Shown here: positions 28,041-36,374 of the stretch, piece after piece
How the letters are laid out: each line of letters begins with the position of its first letter
How positions within the stretch are numbered: the first letter of the stretch is position 1
Source: PALSA-894 sp963734185
GTDB taxonomy: Bacteria; Pseudomonadota; Alphaproteobacteria; Rhizobiales; Xanthobacteraceae
Direction: 5' to 3'
Assembly: GCA_963734185.1 (NCBI GenBank)
Contig: CAVTGA010000001.1
Coordinates: 2,790,001-2,854,000, forward strand
DNA length: 64,000 nt
Notes under the pieces: generated by a model
What the model saw: the letters and a program-made list of their open reading frames with translations, nothing else
Told to the model about the DNA's origin: nothing
Databases searched by the model: none
Program-made: the position numbers and the translations under genes

Positions 28041-28612
28041 GCCCCCAGCCCAACCGCCCGCCGAAACCGCAGCTTCAGCTCCACGCCGTCCTTCGAAGGC
28101 AGCACGCGCGGCGGCTCGTCGGGCGCGATGCGTACGCGCGCGAACAGCGTTTGCTTCAGGCCGGCCAGATCGTCCGCGAGCCGCTTCAAGCCCGCCTCGT
28201 CCGACACCTCGTAGGCTTCCCGGATGCCGCATGACTTCGCAACGCCGACCAGATCGATGCCGCCGTCGGTATGGCTCGCCTGCATGCCGGTCTCGCCGTA
28301 GCGCTGGTTGTCGAATACGATGACCGCGAGGTTCGCAGGGTTCTGCACGCCGACGGTTGCCAGCGAGCCAAGGCCCATCAGCATCTCGCCGTCGCCGGTG
28401 ATCACCGCGACCTTGAGGTTCGGCTGCGCCAGCGCGAGGCCGAGCCCGATCATGGTGGCGCCGCCCATCGCGCCCCAGAGATAGAAATCGGAATCCTTCT
28501 CGCCGAGCGAGGCCATGTCGTAGGTGGTGGAGCCGAGCCCCGGCACCACGAACAGGTCCTTCGGCCGGTCCGCCATCAGCGCGGCGATCGCCTTGCGCCG
28601 CTCCAACATCAT
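28037..28612 (-). CDS. Thiamine-diphosphate decarboxylase, beta (TPP-binding) subunit, sulfopyruvate decarboxylase-like
   Basis: A 191-residue subunit with the TPP/Mg motif GDGEMLMGLGSLATVG ending in VIVFDNQRYGETG, matching the C-terminal domain of sulfopyruvate/phosphonopyruvate decarboxylases. Its ATG overlaps the alpha-subunit stop as ATGATG, so the pair is coupled and works as one two-subunit enzyme. It decarboxylates a 2-oxo acid; the exact substrate (sulfopyruvate, phosphonopyruvate or another) is not decided here, as no coenzyme M, taurine or phosphonate genes are adjacent. Confidence 0.8.
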   Translation of the reverse strand: MMLERRKAIAALMADRPKDLFVVPGLGSTTYDMASLGEKDSDFYLWGAMGGATMIGLGLALAQPNLKVAVITGDGEMLMGLGSLATVGVQNPANLAVIVFDNQRYGETGMQASHTDGGIDLVGVAKSCGIREAYEVSDEAGLKRLADDLAGLKQTLFARVRIAPDEPPRVLPSKDGVELKLRFRRAVGLGA

Positions 28613-29163
28613 TTCACCCACACCTTGCGGCCGATCATCTTCTGCGACAGCAGCACCGCGACCGCGAGATCGCCGCCGAAGGCAAGCTCGAGCGCGGCCT
28701 GCGCGGTCTCGGCCGCCTCGTCCGCGCTCTCCACGCGATATACCTTCACCCCTATCGCGGCGAGCACGGGCTCGGTCGCGGACGACATCGGCACCTGCCA
28801 GGGATTGAACTCGGCCCACTCGCCGCGCATCGTGACGAAGGTGAGGAACGGGAAGCGGCAGGTGTTGATCAGCGACAGCATGTTGATGCAGTTGCCGACC
28901 CCGCTCGACTGCATCAGCAGCGCACAACGCTGCCCGCCGAGCCAGGCGCCGGCGGCAAGCGCGATGCCTTCCTCCTCGGTGGTCAGCACCACGTCGCGGA
29001 TCGCAGGATCGGCCTTGCAGCGCTCGATCAGGCGCGCGTGGCCGGCATCCGGCACATAGCCGACCTGGGCGATATCGCCGTGCTTGAGCACCTCGAACAG
29101 CTCGTCCGGCCAGGACGGTGCCGCCGGCGCGATCTCGTGGGGGCGCAGGGGTTGGGAATTCAT
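28609..29163 (-). CDS. Thiamine-diphosphate decarboxylase, alpha (PYR) subunit, sulfopyruvate decarboxylase-like
   Basis: A 184-residue N-terminal-type TPP enzyme domain: VGYVPDAGHARLIERCK, then VLTTEEEGIALAAGAWLGG with the catalytic Glu that activates TPP, and ALLMQSSGVGNCINMLSL. It supplies the pyrimidine-binding half of the active site to the coupled beta subunit. The ATG at 29163 is preferred to a start 16 codons upstream because family proteins begin near it. Confidence 0.8.
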   Translation of the reverse strand: MNSQPLRPHEIAPAAPSWPDELFEVLKHGDIAQVGYVPDAGHARLIERCKADPAIRDVVLTTEEEGIALAAGAWLGGQRCALLMQSSGVGNCINMLSLINTCRFPFLTFVTMRGEWAEFNPWQVPMSSATEPVLAAIGVKVYRVESADEAAETAQAALELAFGGDLAVAVLLSQKMIGRKVWVK

Positions 29164-29258
29164 CTCAAGGGGTCTCGTCGGGCATGCGGCGCGTGGCGCG
29201 ACGCCGATCATACCTGCAGGCGCGGCAAGGTGAAGCGGAACAAGCGCATATCGGTCAT

Positions 29259-29456
29259 TCAGCCGCGCTCCTGCGGCGGCGTGTCGTCGCTCGAGTCGTC
29301 CTCGCTCTCAACCGCCGGCACGGTATAGACGCCCTTGAGCCAACGGTGCAGATCGACATCGGCGCAACGGCGCGAGCAGAACGGACGGAAACGCAGTTCG
29401 CGCGGCTTGCCGCAGATCGGGCACGGCTGGGGGACAGCGCTCGCTTTTTCGTCCAT
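29259..29456 (-). CDS. yacG: DNA gyrase inhibitor / zinc-binding protein YacG
   Basis: A 65-residue zinc protein with CPICG and CSRRCADVDL followed by WLKGVY, the YacG signature; four cysteines bind one zinc. In E. coli it binds GyrB and blocks DNA binding by gyrase. The acidic C-terminus (ESEDDSSDD) is usual. In related genomes yacG sits between maf and tRNA-Phe; here it follows an SDR gene after 8 bases and is followed by the decarboxylase pair, so it now appears to be transcribed with them. Confidence 0.88.
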   Translation of the reverse strand: MDEKASAVPQPCPICGKPRELRFRPFCSRRCADVDLHRWLKGVYTVPAVESEDDSSDDTPPQERG

Positions 29457-29464
29457 GGATGAGC

Positions 29465-30271
29465 TCAGCTGTACTTCTGCGTCAGCCCGCCGTCGACCAC
29501 GAGCTCGATGCCGGTGACGTATTTGGCCTCGTCGCTGGCCAGATAGACCGCCGCCCAGGCCACGTCCCAGGCGTCGCCCCCAATGCCCATCGGCACCTGC
29601 TTCGCCCGCACGCGCCACATCTCCTCGACGTCGCCCCCGGCATAGGACTTGGCGAGCCCGGCCGAGTGCTCGACCATCGGGGTCCGCATCAGGCCCGGCA
29701 GGATCGCGTTCACCCGTATCTTGTGGGAGGCGTACTCGACCGCGGTGGTGCGCGTGAGATGGCTCAACGCCGCCTTGCTGGCGTAATAGGTCGCATACGG
29801 CACCCCGGTATAGCGGATCGCGGCGACCGAGGAGATGTTGATGATCGAGCCCCCGCCCTGAACCATCATGATCGGGATCACGTGTTTCATCGTGAGGAAC
29901 GCGCCCTTGAGGTTGACGGCGAACACCCGGTCCCAGGTCTCCTCCGTCAGCTCGACCACGCCGCCGACTTCGGCGATGCCGACATTGTTGTCGAGCACGT
30001 CGATGCGGCCGAAATCGGCGATGCAGGCTTTCACCATCGCTTCGACATCGCCGGCCTTGCTCACGTCGGCGCGGAACGGCAGCGCGAGCCCACCCTCCCC
30101 GGTGATGATGCCGGCGGTCTCCTCGGCGGCGACGAGGTTGACGTCGACGCAGAACACCTTGGCGCCCTCGCGCGCGAATGCGACCGCGGTCGCCTTGCCG
30201 TTGCCCCAGCCGGGACCGATCGAGCCGGCGCCCACGACGATCGCAACTTTTGCTCTGAGCCGGTCGGGCAT
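29465..30271 (-). CDS. Short-chain dehydrogenase/reductase (SDR)
   Basis: A 268-residue classical SDR. The nucleotide motif is VGAGSIGPGWGNGK (a longer loop than the usual TGxxxGIG), then DVSKAGDVEAM and NNVGIAE (NNAG variant), the catalytic Tyr-Lys in YYASKAAL, and NAILPGLMRTPM. It uses NAD(P)H to oxidise or reduce an alcohol/carbonyl. The substrate is unknown. It is divergent from the histidine kinase gene (86 bases) and 8 bases before yacG. Confidence 0.87.
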   Translation of the reverse strand: MPDRLRAKVAIVVGAGSIGPGWGNGKATAVAFAREGAKVFCVDVNLVAAEETAGIITGEGGLALPFRADVSKAGDVEAMVKACIADFGRIDVLDNNVGIAEVGGVVELTEETWDRVFAVNLKGAFLTMKHVIPIMMVQGGGSIINISSVAAIRYTGVPYATYYASKAALSHLTRTTAVEYASHKIRVNAILPGLMRTPMVEHSAGLAKSYAGGDVEEMWRVRAKQVPMGIGGDAWDVAWAAVYLASDEAKYVTGIELVVDGGLTQKYS

Positions 30272-30357
30272 GGAACTCCTGTCACTCGGGTTGACTGGAA
30301 CCGCAGATTCAGAAGGGGTACTTTGCGCTCCGCAACCATGCCCCGGGGGTCGGCGCC

Positions 30358-32964
30358 TTGCAATCGCCGGATACGAATTCGTTGGCCGCCATCGCTCCCG
30401 GGCGCTCGTTCGCGCGGGTGGCGATCGAGCTCGTCGGTGTCGCGCTCGCCTATTTCATCCTGGCGAAGCTCGGGCTCATGCTCGCCTCGGTTCACCCGAG
30501 CGCGACACCGATCTGGCCGCCGACCGGACTTGCGCTCGCGGCCGTGCTGCTGTGGGGACATCGGATCTGGCCGGCGGTCTTCGTCGCCGCGCTGGTCGCC
30601 AACGCGACCACCGCCGGCACCATCGCCACGTCGGTCGCGATCGCCTGCGGCAATACGCTCGAAGCGCTCGTCGGCGGCTATCTGGTCCAGCGCTGGTCGA
30701 ACGGCCGGGCAACCTTCGAAACGCCGGTCGGCGTCGCCCGCTTCGCGCTGATCAGCCTCGCGGCGACGGCGATCAGCGCCACGATCGGCGTCGGCAGCCT
30801 GAGCCTCGCCGGCCAGGCCCCTGCGGCCAATCTGGCCGCCATCTGGATGACCTGGTGGCTCGGCGACCTCGCCGGCGCGCTCGTCGTCACGCCGGTGGTC
30901 GTGCTGTGGAGCGGCCGCGCGGCGTGGGTCCGGCGCCGCGACGGCATCGTGGAATCCGCCGCGATCCTGGTGGCGACGATCGTCATCGGCCTCGTGGCCT
31001 TCAGCCCGCTGGTCGAGCAGACGGCGAGCCGCGAGCCGTTGGGCTTCCTCGCCATCATTCCCCTGCTGTGGGCCGCGCTGCGGCGCGGCCAGCCCGATAC
31101 CGCGCTGGCCGCACTGGTGCTCGTCGGTTTCGCGATCTGGGGCACGCTCGCAGGGAGCGGGCCGTTCGCGCGCGCCAACCTCAACGATTCGTTCCTCCTG
31201 CTGGTGATGTTCCTGATCAGCATCTCGGTCCCGAGCCTCGCCTTGAGCGCCAATCTCGCGCTGCGCAAGCAAACCGAGCAGGCGCTGCGCCAGGCGCGCG
31301 ATGCGTTGAGCCAGACCGTCGAGCAGCGCACCGCACAGCTCGCCGTGGCCACGAACGCGCTGCAGCTCGAACAGAAAAAGCTCGCCGAGGCTGAAAGCGC
31401 CCACGACGTCATCGAGCGCAGGAAGACCCAACGCGCGCTGATGCAGAGCGAAACGCAGTTCCGCGTGCTGATCGAAGGCGTCACCGACTATGCGATCTAC
31501 ATGCTCGGTCCGCAGGGGCATGTGAGCTCATGGAACAGCGGCGCTCAACGCATCAAGGGCTACGCCGCGACGGACATCATCGGCGCTCATTTCAGCCATT
31601 TCTACACCGAGGAGGACCGCGGCCGCGGCATGCCCGAACAGGCACTCGCCACGGCGGTCGCGGAAGGCAAGTACGAGGCCGAGGGCTGGCGGGTGCGCAA
31701 GGACGGCAGCCGGTTCTGGGCCAGCGTCGTCCTCGACGCGATCCACGACGAGAACGGCAGGCTGATCGGCTTCGCCAAGATCACGCGCGACATCACGGAG
31801 CGACGCGAAGCGCAGACCGCGCTCGAGCAGGCGCGCGACCAGCTCACGCAGGCGCAGAAGATGGAGGCGCTGGGCCAGCTTACCGGCGGCATCGCCCACG
31901 ATTTCAACAATCTGCTGATGATCGTCAGCGGCCATGCGCAGATCCTGCAGCGCCGGCTTGCGCTGGAGCCGAAGGCGCAGCAGGCGCTGGAGAACATCCA
32001 GGCGGCCGCGCGGCGCGGCGAAAGCCTGACCCGCCAGCTCCTGACCTTCGCGCGGCGCCAGCGCTTGAACCCGGTCGTCCTCGACCTGCGCGAGCGCGTG
32101 GACGCCATGAGCCAGATGCTGGCGAGCTCGCTGCGCGGCAACATCAAGCAGACCTACGACACCTCGGCCGAGGTCTGGCCGGTGGAGGTCGATCTCGCGG
32201 AATTCGAGCTCGCGCTGGTCAACATCGCCGTCAATGCGCGCGACGCCATGCCCGACGGCGGGACGTTCGCCCTGTTGATCCGCAACGTGACGCTGACGCC
32301 TTCGGCCAATGTCGGGCAGTTGGAGGGGGACTTCGTGGCGGTCGCGCTGTCCGACACCGGCGCCGGCATGCCGCCCGAGGTCACGGCAAGGATCTTCGAG
32401 CCGTTCTTCACCACCAAGGCGGTCGGCAAGGGCACCGGCCTCGGGCTGTCGCAGGTCAACGGGTTTGCCCATCAGTCGGGCGGAGCGGTGACCGTCACCA
32501 GCACGGTCGGTCGCGGGACGACGGTCACCATCTTTCTTCCGCGCAGCCGCGCGACCATCGCGGCCGCTCCGCCGGAAACGGCCGCACAACTGGCCGGCCA
32601 TGGCGGCGGCACGATCCTGGTGGTCGAAGACAGTCCCGAGGTTGCCGAAGTGACCGTCGGCCTCCTGCAGCAGCTCGGCTATCGAACCCTGCATGCGGAA
32701 AACGCGCGCGAGGCGCTCGAGCTGCTGGGCAGCGCCGGTCCGGTCGATCTCGTGTTCAGCGACATCGTCATGCCGGGTGGGATGAACGGCATCGACCTCG
32801 CCGAGGAGGTGAGGCGCCGCCATCCGGAACTTCCCGTGCTGCTGGCGAGCGGTTACAGCGAGGCCGTGCAAGGCGCCCAGACGCGCTTCGAGATCCTGCG
32901 CAAGCCGTTCGAGCTCTCGGTGCTCGACAAGGCAGTGCGCGAGGCGCTGGCACGGGCGGCGTAG
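30358..32964 (+). CDS. MASE1-PAS hybrid sensor histidine kinase with receiver domain
   Basis: An 868-residue membrane kinase. Residues about 15-300 form about eight membrane segments with PIWPPTGLALAAVLLWG, a MASE1 hallmark. A coiled coil is followed by a PAS domain (about 365-485; FRVLIEGVTDYAIYMLGPQG). The dimerisation helix has QLTGGIAHDFNNLL with the phospho-accepting His514. The ATPase part reads NARDAMPDGG, DTGAGMP and FFTTKAVGKGTGLGLS. The C-terminal receiver reads ILVVEDSPEV and DLVFSDIVMPG with Asp802. The start is TTG at 30358. No separate response regulator is adjacent, so the output partner is elsewhere. Confidence 0.88.
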   Translation: MQSPDTNSLAAIAPGRSFARVAIELVGVALAYFILAKLGLMLASVHPSATPIWPPTGLALAAVLLWGHRIWPAVFVAALVANATTAGTIATSVAIACGNTLEALVGGYLVQRWSNGRATFETPVGVARFALISLAATAISATIGVGSLSLAGQAPAANLAAIWMTWWLGDLAGALVVTPVVVLWSGRAAWVRRRDGIVESAAILVATIVIGLVAFSPLVEQTASREPLGFLAIIPLLWAALRRGQPDTALAALVLVGFAIWGTLAGSGPFARANLNDSFLLLVMFLISISVPSLALSANLALRKQTEQALRQARDALSQTVEQRTAQLAVATNALQLEQKKLAEAESAHDVIERRKTQRALMQSETQFRVLIEGVTDYAIYMLGPQGHVSSWNSGAQRIKGYAATDIIGAHFSHFYTEEDRGRGMPEQALATAVAEGKYEAEGWRVRKDGSRFWASVVLDAIHDENGRLIGFAKITRDITERREAQTALEQARDQLTQAQKMEALGQLTGGIAHDFNNLLMIVSGHAQILQRRLALEPKAQQALENIQAAARRGESLTRQLLTFARRQRLNPVVLDLRERVDAMSQMLASSLRGNIKQTYDTSAEVWPVEVDLAEFELALVNIAVNARDAMPDGGTFALLIRNVTLTPSANVGQLEGDFVAVALSDTGAGMPPEVTARIFEPFFTTKAVGKGTGLGLSQVNGFAHQSGGAVTVTSTVGRGTTVTIFLPRSRATIAAAPPETAAQLAGHGGGTILVVEDSPEVAEVTVGLLQQLGYRTLHAENAREALELLGSAGPVDLVFSDIVMPGGMNGIDLAEEVRRRHPELPVLLASGYSEAVQGAQTRFEILRKPFELSVLDKAVREALARAA

Positions 32965-32974
32965 CACTGCACCC

Positions 32975-33063
32975 GTAGCCCGGATTGCGCGCAATCCGGG
33001 GCCGCTCTCACCACCCGCACGGCCGCTCCCCGGCTTTCGCTGAAGAAGCGAAAGCCGGGCTAC
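32975..33063. repeat. Palindromic intergenic element, family E
   Basis: Outer arms gtagcccgg (32975) and ccgggctac (ending 33063), with inner arms gattgcgcgcaatc and ggctttcgctgaagaagcg. It lies between converging genes and contains the ligase stop codon, so it may be a bidirectional terminator. Confidence 0.8.
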
Positions 33064-34571
33064 GACGGGGGCCGCTTGGCGTCCAGTTCGCGCAACTCGG
33101 TCTTGAGGATCTTGCCGTAATTGTTCTTCGGCAACGCGTCGACGAAGACGTAGTCCTTCGGGCGCTTGAAGCGCGCGATCGCGTTGAGGCAGAGCGCGTC
33201 CAGCTCCGCCGCGCTTGCGCTCCCGACCACGTAGGCGACCACCACTTCGCCCCATTCGGCATCGGGCCGGCCGATGACCGAGGCCTCGCGCACGGCCGCG
33301 TGCGTCAGCAACACCTCCTCGACCTCGCGCGGATAGATGTTGGAACCGCCCGAGATGATCATGTCCTTGGAACGATCCTTCAGCGTGAGATAGCCCTCGG
33401 CGTCGAACGCGCCGACGTCGCCGGTATGCAGCCAGCCGTTCTTCAGCGCAGCCTGCGTCGCCTCGGGATTGCACCAATATCCGGACATCACCACGTCGCC
33501 GCGGCAGAGGATCTCGCCGCTCTCGCCGGCCGGGAGCGGGCGATCCGCGCGGTCGGCGACCGTGACTTCGAGGCAGGCATAGGGCCGCCCGGCGGAGGCG
33601 AGGCGCTCGCGCCAGCGCGGATGGCCGCGGTCGCCGATGTCCTGCTTCGACAAGGTCGTGATGGTCATCGGGCTCTCGCCCTGGCCGTAGATCTGCGCGA
33701 GCCGCGGTCCGAAACGGTCGAGCGCCTTGAGGGCGTCCTCCACGTACATCGGCGCGCCGCCCCAAACGATGGTGCGGATGTTGGCCGGATCGCAGTCGGC
33801 ATTGGACTCGACGAGCCGCTTGACCATGGTCGGCGCCGCGAACATCGACATGCCGGGCCAGGCATCGAACAGGCGGAAGATCTCGTCCGGCTCGAACGCA
33901 CCCGACTCGGGGATCACATTGACGCCGAGACGCGCCACGTGCGGCATCATGTAGAGGCCCGAGCCGTGGCTCATCGGCGCCGCATGCAGCACCGGATCGC
34001 CCGGCGCGGTCGCGTCGACCTCGGAGAGATAGGCATGGCTCGCCCACGAGAGCGAGCGATGCGAAAGCATCGCGCCCTTGGGCTTGCCGGTCGTGCCCGA
34101 GGTGTAGAACAGCCAAGCGAGGTCGTCGCCTGCGCGCGGCTCGGCCGCAACGGCCTCGGCGGCGAGCAGCCGTTCATACTCGGCGCCGCCGATCGTGATC
34201 AGCCGCTCCAGGTTGCTCGGCGCGTGGGCGGCGATCTCGCCGTCGAGTCCGGCCGACGCGAAGCATACGCGCGCGCCGGAATGCTCGATGATGTAGGCGA
34301 GCTCCAATCCGTGCAGCTTGGCATTGGCCGGCACCGCGGCGGCGCCCGCGTGCCAGACGCCGTAGATCGTCTCGACGTATTCGGGCGAGTTCTTGGCGAC
34401 GATCGCAACGCGATCGCCCGGCTGCAGGCCGAGCGCGCGCAGGCCGCCGGCAAGGCGTGCGGCGCGCCCGGCCAGGGCGCCGTAGTCCCTGACGACACGC
34501 GTGCCATGGCCGAGCGCCGGCGCGCCCGGATGACTCAGTCCGGCGCGCGCAAGCCACGAGGCGATGTTCAT
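33060..34571 (-). CDS. AMP-dependent acyl-CoA synthetase
   Basis: A 503-residue ANL ligase with YTSGTTGKPKGAMLSH, the adenine-binding motif IYGQGESPMT, GWLHTGDVGAFDAEGYLT and the C-terminal catalytic lysine in LPKNNYGKILK. It activates a carboxylic acid to its CoA thioester; the chain length is not clear. It starts at 34571, 23 bases after maf, so it is probably transcribed with the conserved housekeeping cluster. It resembles medium-chain or aryl-CoA ligases by length rather than the longer ligase in the transporter operon. Confidence 0.87.
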   Translation of the reverse strand: MNIASWLARAGLSHPGAPALGHGTRVVRDYGALAGRAARLAGGLRALGLQPGDRVAIVAKNSPEYVETIYGVWHAGAAAVPANAKLHGLELAYIIEHSGARVCFASAGLDGEIAAHAPSNLERLITIGGAEYERLLAAEAVAAEPRAGDDLAWLFYTSGTTGKPKGAMLSHRSLSWASHAYLSEVDATAPGDPVLHAAPMSHGSGLYMMPHVARLGVNVIPESGAFEPDEIFRLFDAWPGMSMFAAPTMVKRLVESNADCDPANIRTIVWGGAPMYVEDALKALDRFGPRLAQIYGQGESPMTITTLSKQDIGDRGHPRWRERLASAGRPYACLEVTVADRADRPLPAGESGEILCRGDVVMSGYWCNPEATQAALKNGWLHTGDVGAFDAEGYLTLKDRSKDMIISGGSNIYPREVEEVLLTHAAVREASVIGRPDAEWGEVVVAYVVGSASAAELDALCLNAIARFKRPKDYVFVDALPKNNYGKILKTELRELDAKRPPS

Positions 34572-34594
34572 GTCACCGGTCCTCGCGTGGCGCG

Positions 34595-35218
34595 CTACAC
34601 CGCGTTCAACCAGCCGAAGTGCACCGGATAGCCTTCGCCACCGAGCAGCGACATCGCCTCGTACAGCGGCAGGCCGACCACATTGGAATAGGAGCCGACC
34701 ATCTTCACCACGAACGTTCCGGCAAGCCCCTGTACCGCATAGCCGCCGGCCTTGCCGCGCCATTCGCCCGACGCGAGGTAGGCTTCGAGGTCTTCGTTCG
34801 ACAGCCGCTTGAAGCGCACGCGCGTCTCCACCAGGCGCTGGCGGAACGCTTCCCGCGGCGTGACCAGGCACACTCCGGTATAGACGCGGTGATTGCGGCC
34901 GGAGAGCAGGCGCAGGCAGGCTGCCGCTTCGTCGAGCATTTCGGCCTTCGGCATGATGCGGCGTCCGACCGCGACCACCGTGTCGGCAGCAAGGATATAG
35001 GCGCCGCGCAAATCCTCGTCGAGCCGCACGGAGGACAGCGCCGCCTCCGCCTTGGCGCGCGCCAGGCGGTTGGCGAGTGCGCGCGGCAGTTCGCCCTTGT
35101 CGGGGATTTCGTTGACCTCGGCCGGCAGCAGCGAATCGGGCTCGATACCGGCCTGATTGAGCAGGCCGAGACGGCGCGGCGAGCCGGACGCGAGCACGAG
35201 CTTGGGACGGCCGATCAT
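34595..35218 (-). CDS. maf: Maf-like nucleoside triphosphate pyrophosphatase
   Basis: A 207-residue protein with LVLASGSPRR at the N-terminus and ILAADTVVAVG (catalytic Asp) in the middle, then YAVQGLAGTFVVKMVGSYSN. Maf proteins hydrolyse non-canonical or modified nucleotides to monophosphates and are linked to septum formation. Length and motifs are complete. It lies in the conserved hisD-UPF0262-phosphatase-maf order; the preceding 202 bases hold only a repeat where infA would be expected. Confidence 0.9.
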   Translation of the reverse strand: MIGRPKLVLASGSPRRLGLLNQAGIEPDSLLPAEVNEIPDKGELPRALANRLARAKAEAALSSVRLDEDLRGAYILAADTVVAVGRRIMPKAEMLDEAAACLRLLSGRNHRVYTGVCLVTPREAFRQRLVETRVRFKRLSNEDLEAYLASGEWRGKAGGYAVQGLAGTFVVKMVGSYSNVVGLPLYEAMSLLGGEGYPVHFGWLNAV

Positions 35219-35246
35219 GGTGCGCGTTCAATAGCAGATTTATTCC

Positions 35247-35365
35247 GTCATGGCCGGGCATAGTCGTCCGAAGGACGGCGTCGCTTCGCTCGCCTATGTC
35301 CCGGCCATCCACGTCTTGCTTGCGGGAATGAAGACGTGGATGCCCGGCACAAGGCCGGGCATGAC
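35247..35365. repeat. Palindromic intergenic element, family A (second copy)
   Basis: Same termini and same inner acgtctt/aagacgt arms as at 12673-12763, with a longer left arm insert (tagtcgtccgaaggacggcg). It fills the gap between the phosphatase gene and maf. Confidence 0.85.
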
Positions 35366-35420
35366 GGAGGATTACTTATTGCCCGGCCATCATGTAAAGG
35401 GCCGAATTCGCGTTTGCCGA

Positions 35421-35882
35421 TCATTCGTTCCCACCCGGCCGCCAATTGAAGCGGTCCTTGATCTTCTTCATCAGCTGGTCGCGGATGCCGCGGTAGCTCT
35501 CGAGGCGCTGTTCGCGGCTGCCCTCCACCACGGTCGGGTCGGGCGTCGGCCAATACTCGACGTCGGCGGCCAGCGTACGCGTCAGCTCGAGCGCCCTATG
35601 GTGCGCTTCGGGCGAAAGCGTCACGATCAGGTCGAAGTTCAATCCCTCCCAGTCCTCCAGTTCCTCGATCGTCATCGGCTTGTGCTTGGCGATGTCGAGG
35701 CCGAGCTCGTCCATGGCGGCGACCGCGAACGGATCGAGCTCGCCTTTGCGCACGCCGGCCGAGTTGACGTAACTGGTGCGGCCGAACAGCTGCCGGTAAA
35801 GGCCGGCCGCCATGGGCGAGCGCACGGCATTGAGTCCGCAGGCGAACAGCACCGCCTGGGGCCTCGCGCGCGCCGCCGCCAT
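35421..35882 (-). CDS. Low-molecular-weight protein-tyrosine phosphatase family protein
   Basis: A 153-residue cytoplasmic phosphatase (or arsenate reductase-like) with the P-loop FACGLNAVRSP (Cys15-X5-Arg21) and the general-acid Asp in DPTVVEG near the C-terminus. It is part of the conserved hisD-UPF0262 cluster of alphaproteobacteria. The role (dephosphorylation of protein tyrosine or arginine) is inferred from the family. It follows UPF0262 after 3 bases. Confidence 0.88.
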   Translation of the reverse strand: MAAARARPQAVLFACGLNAVRSPMAAGLYRQLFGRTSYVNSAGVRKGELDPFAVAAMDELGLDIAKHKPMTIEELEDWEGLNFDLIVTLSPEAHHRALELTRTLAADVEYWPTPDPTVVEGSREQRLESYRGIRDQLMKKIKDRFNWRPGGNE

Positions 35883-35885
35883 TCC

Positions 35886-36374
35886 TCACCCTTTCCAGTG
35901 CAGCACGCAGATGAGCGTGAACAGCCGCCGGGCGGTGTCGAAATCGATGCCGATCTTGTCCTTCAGCCGCTCCTGCAGCAGTTCCGAGCCCTCGTTGTGC
36001 AGCCCGCGCCGGCCCATGTCGATCGCCTCGATCTGGTTCGGCGTCGCCGTACGGATCGCCTTGTAGTAGCTGTCGCAGATCATGAAATAGTCCTTCACAA
36101 TTCGCCGCAGCGGCGTGAGCGAAAGCAGGTGGGCGACGATCGGCGTGCCGTCGGCGAGGCGCACGTCGAACACCAGGCGATTGTCGGCGATGGACAGATG
36201 CAGCGCATACGGGCCGCAATCATGGCCCGTGGGCTCGAACACATTCTCCTCGATGAGGTCGTAGATCGCGACCGCGCGCTCATGCTCCACGTCGGGGCCG
36301 GAGCGCCCGATCGAGCCTTCGTCGAGCGTGATCGCGACCAGGCGATTGCCGGCGCTGTTGTCGGACGCGCTCAT
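35886..36374 (-). CDS. UPF0262 family protein
   Basis: A 162-residue alphaproteobacterial protein of unknown function: HERAVAIYDLIEENVFEP, YALHLSIADNRLVFDVR and SLTPLRRIVKDYFMICDSYY are its conserved blocks. Its start overlaps the hisD stop (ATGA-type junction at 36371-36374), so it is coupled to hisD. Confidence 0.9.
   Translation of the reverse strand: MSASDNSAGNRLVAITLDEGSIGRSGPDVEHERAVAIYDLIEENVFEPTGHDCGPYALHLSIADNRLVFDVRLADGTPIVAHLLSLTPLRRIVKDYFMICDSYYKAIRTATPNQIEAIDMGRRGLHNEGSELLQERLKDKIGIDFDTARRLFTLICVLHWKG

Noticed and set aside
31528..34116. An 862-codon minus-strand frame across the kinase and ligase genes
   Set aside because: It spans the kinase antisense and the ligase in a wrong frame, and crosses a palindromic terminator. 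No domain.
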